Under the pieces are notes generated by a model. That model saw only the letters and a program-made list of their open reading frames with translations. It did no database searches and had not been told where the DNA came from. From the NCBI GenBank assembly GCA_029961685.1, contig JARWKL010000009.1, forward strand, positions 14,875,237 through 14,939,236: a stretch of DNA of 64,000 bases, read 5' to 3'. The stretch is from Aristolochia californica (Eukaryota > Streptophyta > Magnoliopsida > Piperales > Aristolochiaceae). Each line of letters starts with the position of its first letter. The first letter of the stretch is position 1. Shown one piece after another: positions 62,274 to 64,000 of this stretch. Both the position numbers and the translations under genes were made by a program.

Positions 62274-64000
62274 AGATGTGTACATTTTTCTTAAATCAAA
62301 ACTTGAGTTTTCACTTTTTCCTTCATCTCGTAGACAAAAAACAGAATAGATGACAACGAAATGAAAATTTTAGACTCTGTGTATGGTGAAAATTTAAAGC
62401 AATAACAAACGTAAGTAAAGAAAATTTATTCACACACCACAAATGAAGAAAAAAGTTTTCTCATCCAAGTTTGGGAAATTCCACTAGTTCAACAACCCCA
62501 GTAGGTTGGAATTTGATAAGAAAGAGAATTTTCTACACATGCTTTAAAAAATGGATATGCATGGCTCGAAACATGTTAAAGTTTCAAATTACCCATGGAT
62601 CCAAACCTTTCAAAAAGAATAAAAAACTTCTCATTAAATTCTCAAGTGAATGTGCCGTGGGATATTTAACCGAGTCAAACAAGCCATTATTTTGCCCATT
62701 AACAAAAAGCTGACCTAGCGATCATTGATCATTGTAAACTGATTTATCATGCGTAACGGGCCACATTTTTTTAAGGAATGACTTTTGGGTTGGGATTCAA
62801 CACTCAGTTTAAAATTCCCTCGCCTCCCCTTTTCCCGACGATTGCAAAACACTATATATAAAGACTAAAACGAGTTTTAAATCCCTAAAAATTACACAAA
62901 CTTTTTGGAAATATCTCTCTCCATATTTGTGCATTGTGCATTTCCATTTTAGATGTGTACATTTTTCTTAAATCAAAACTTGGGTTTTCACTTTTTCCTT
63001 CATCTCGTAGACAAAAAACAGAATAGATGACAACGAAATGAAAATTTTAGACTCTGTGTATGGAGAAAATTTAAAGCAATAACAAACGTAAGTAAATAAA
63101 ATTTAATCACACACCACAAATGAAGAAAAAAGTTTTCTTATCCAAGTGTGGGAAATTCCACTAGTTCAACAACCCCAATAGGTTGGAATTTGATAAGAAA
63201 GAGATTTTTCTACACATGCTTTAAAAAATGGATATGCATGCTCGAAACATTTTAAAGTTGAAAATGAACCATGGATCCAAACCTTTCAAAAAGAATAAAA
63301 GACTTCTCATTAAATTCTAAAGTGAACGTGCGGTGGGATATTTAACCGAGTCAAACAAGCCATTATTTTGCCCATTAACGAAAAGTTGACCTAGCGATCA
63401 TTGATCATTGTAAACTGATTTATCATGCGTGACGGGCCACATTTTTTTAAGGAATGACTTTTGGGTTGGGATTCAACACTCAGTTTAAAATTCCCTCTCC
63501 TCCCCTTTTCCCGACGATTGCAAAACCTGATATATAAAGACTAAAACGAGTTTTAAATCCCTATAAAATTACACAAACTTTTTGGAAATATCTCTCTCCA
63601 TATTTGTGCATTGTGCATTTCCATTTTAGATGTGTTCATTTTTCTTAAATCAAAACTTGAGTTTTCACTTTTTCCTTCATCTCGTAGACAAAAAACAGAA
63701 TAGATGACAACGAAATGAAAATTTTAGACTCTGTGTATGGAGAAAATTTAAAGCAATAACAAACGTAAGTAAAGAAAATTTATTCACACACCACAAATGA
63801 AGAAAAAAGTTTCCTCATCCAAGTTTGGGAAATTCCACTAGTTCAGCAACCCCAATAGGTTGGAATTTGATAAGAAAGGGATTTTTCTACACATGCTTTA
63901 AAAAATGGATATGCATGCTCGAAACATGTTAAAGTTGCAAATGACCCATGGATCCAAACCTTTCAAAAAGAATAAAAAACTTCTCATTAAATTCTCAAGT
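62274..64000 (+). repeat. A-B-C(partial), right-end run copy 3, cut by the window edge
   Basis: Units start at 62274, 62951 and 63628. A and B carry the same private variants as the two preceding copies. The C unit is cut after 373 bp, so the array continues beyond the window. Confidence 0.92.

Larger units (their letters stand above)
1..64000 (+). repeat. Satellite DNA array, ~677-bp monomer, 94 complete copies plus one partial
   Basis: The same AT-rich unit recurs head to tail from the first to the last base. I anchored each unit on 'agatgtgtacattttt'. Starts are 1, 678, 1356, 2032, 2708, 3385, 4063 and so on to 62274, 62951 and 63628. Copies differ by scattered substitutions and one-base indels and are all in one orientation. 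Neither flank is reached. No transposon, rRNA, tRNA or host gene is visible on either strand. Long open frames are few, short and repeated with the monomer, as expected of shadows. The family is not one I recognise. A nuclear, heterochromatic location in a eukaryote is inferred from array size and HOR structure. Confidence 0.98.

Noticed and set aside
1..64000. CRISPR array
   Set aside because: The repeats are ~677 bp and contiguous, with no spacers between them; this is satellite DNA.
1..64000. Telomeric repeats or microsatellite expansion
   Set aside because: No run of TTTAGGG, TTAGGG or TTAGG units and no long microsatellite was seen; the only short expansion is the 7-bp one near 27048.

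Overview
The whole 64 kb is one uninterrupted head-to-tail satellite DNA array. I count 94 complete copies of an AT-rich monomer of about 677 bp plus a 373-bp partial copy (63628-64000). All copies lie in the same orientation. No unique sequence, transposon, RNA gene or convincing protein gene interrupts them. Both window edges fall inside the array, so the array is longer than 64 kb. Long, homogenised, nested tandem repeats of this kind point to nuclear heterochromatin of a eukaryote (centromeric, pericentromeric or subtelomeric). The sequence alone does not let me choose between plant and animal, and I do not recognise the monomer as a named family.

Monomer starts follow a regular ladder: 1, 678, 1356, 2032, 2708, 3385, 4063 and so on to 62951 and 63628. 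Nearly every length is 676, 677 or 678 bp. Two one-base indels explain this: an extra base in 'catggctcg' and a T in 'ccctataaaatt'. Linked variants let me sort copies into classes, and the labels A to H are mine. The classes are arranged as higher-order repeats (HORs). From 1 to about 22.3 kb the array is built from E, H, left-type C (CL) and left-type B (BL) units, often in the order E-H-CL-BL, with 2.7-kb and 4.06-kb tandem duplications. From about 23.7 kb to the end it is built from blocks that start with class A. The core is the 4-monomer A-B-C-D HOR of 2707 bp. Longer versions are A-B-E-F-C-D (4063 bp) and 7-monomer forms (4739 bp). The right edge (56860-64000) is a nearly clean run of A-B-C-D. 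Several monomers are hybrids of two classes and mark unequal-exchange junctions (31816, 37232, 39262, 49414, 54830, 58214).

The unexplained feature is the layout inside each unit. Every monomer has a pyrimidine tract and a TATATAA element near offset 581. The first ATG after it lies about 70 nt past the expected start, at offset 3 of the next monomer, and opens a 25-codon ORF. Each unit also has a GTAAGT donor-like site near offset 138, and an AATAAA with a G/T-rich stretch downstream near offset 344. This looks like a chain of small pol II-type cassettes or a remnant of a promoter or LTR. It is inference from motifs only, and concerted evolution alone would keep such motifs.
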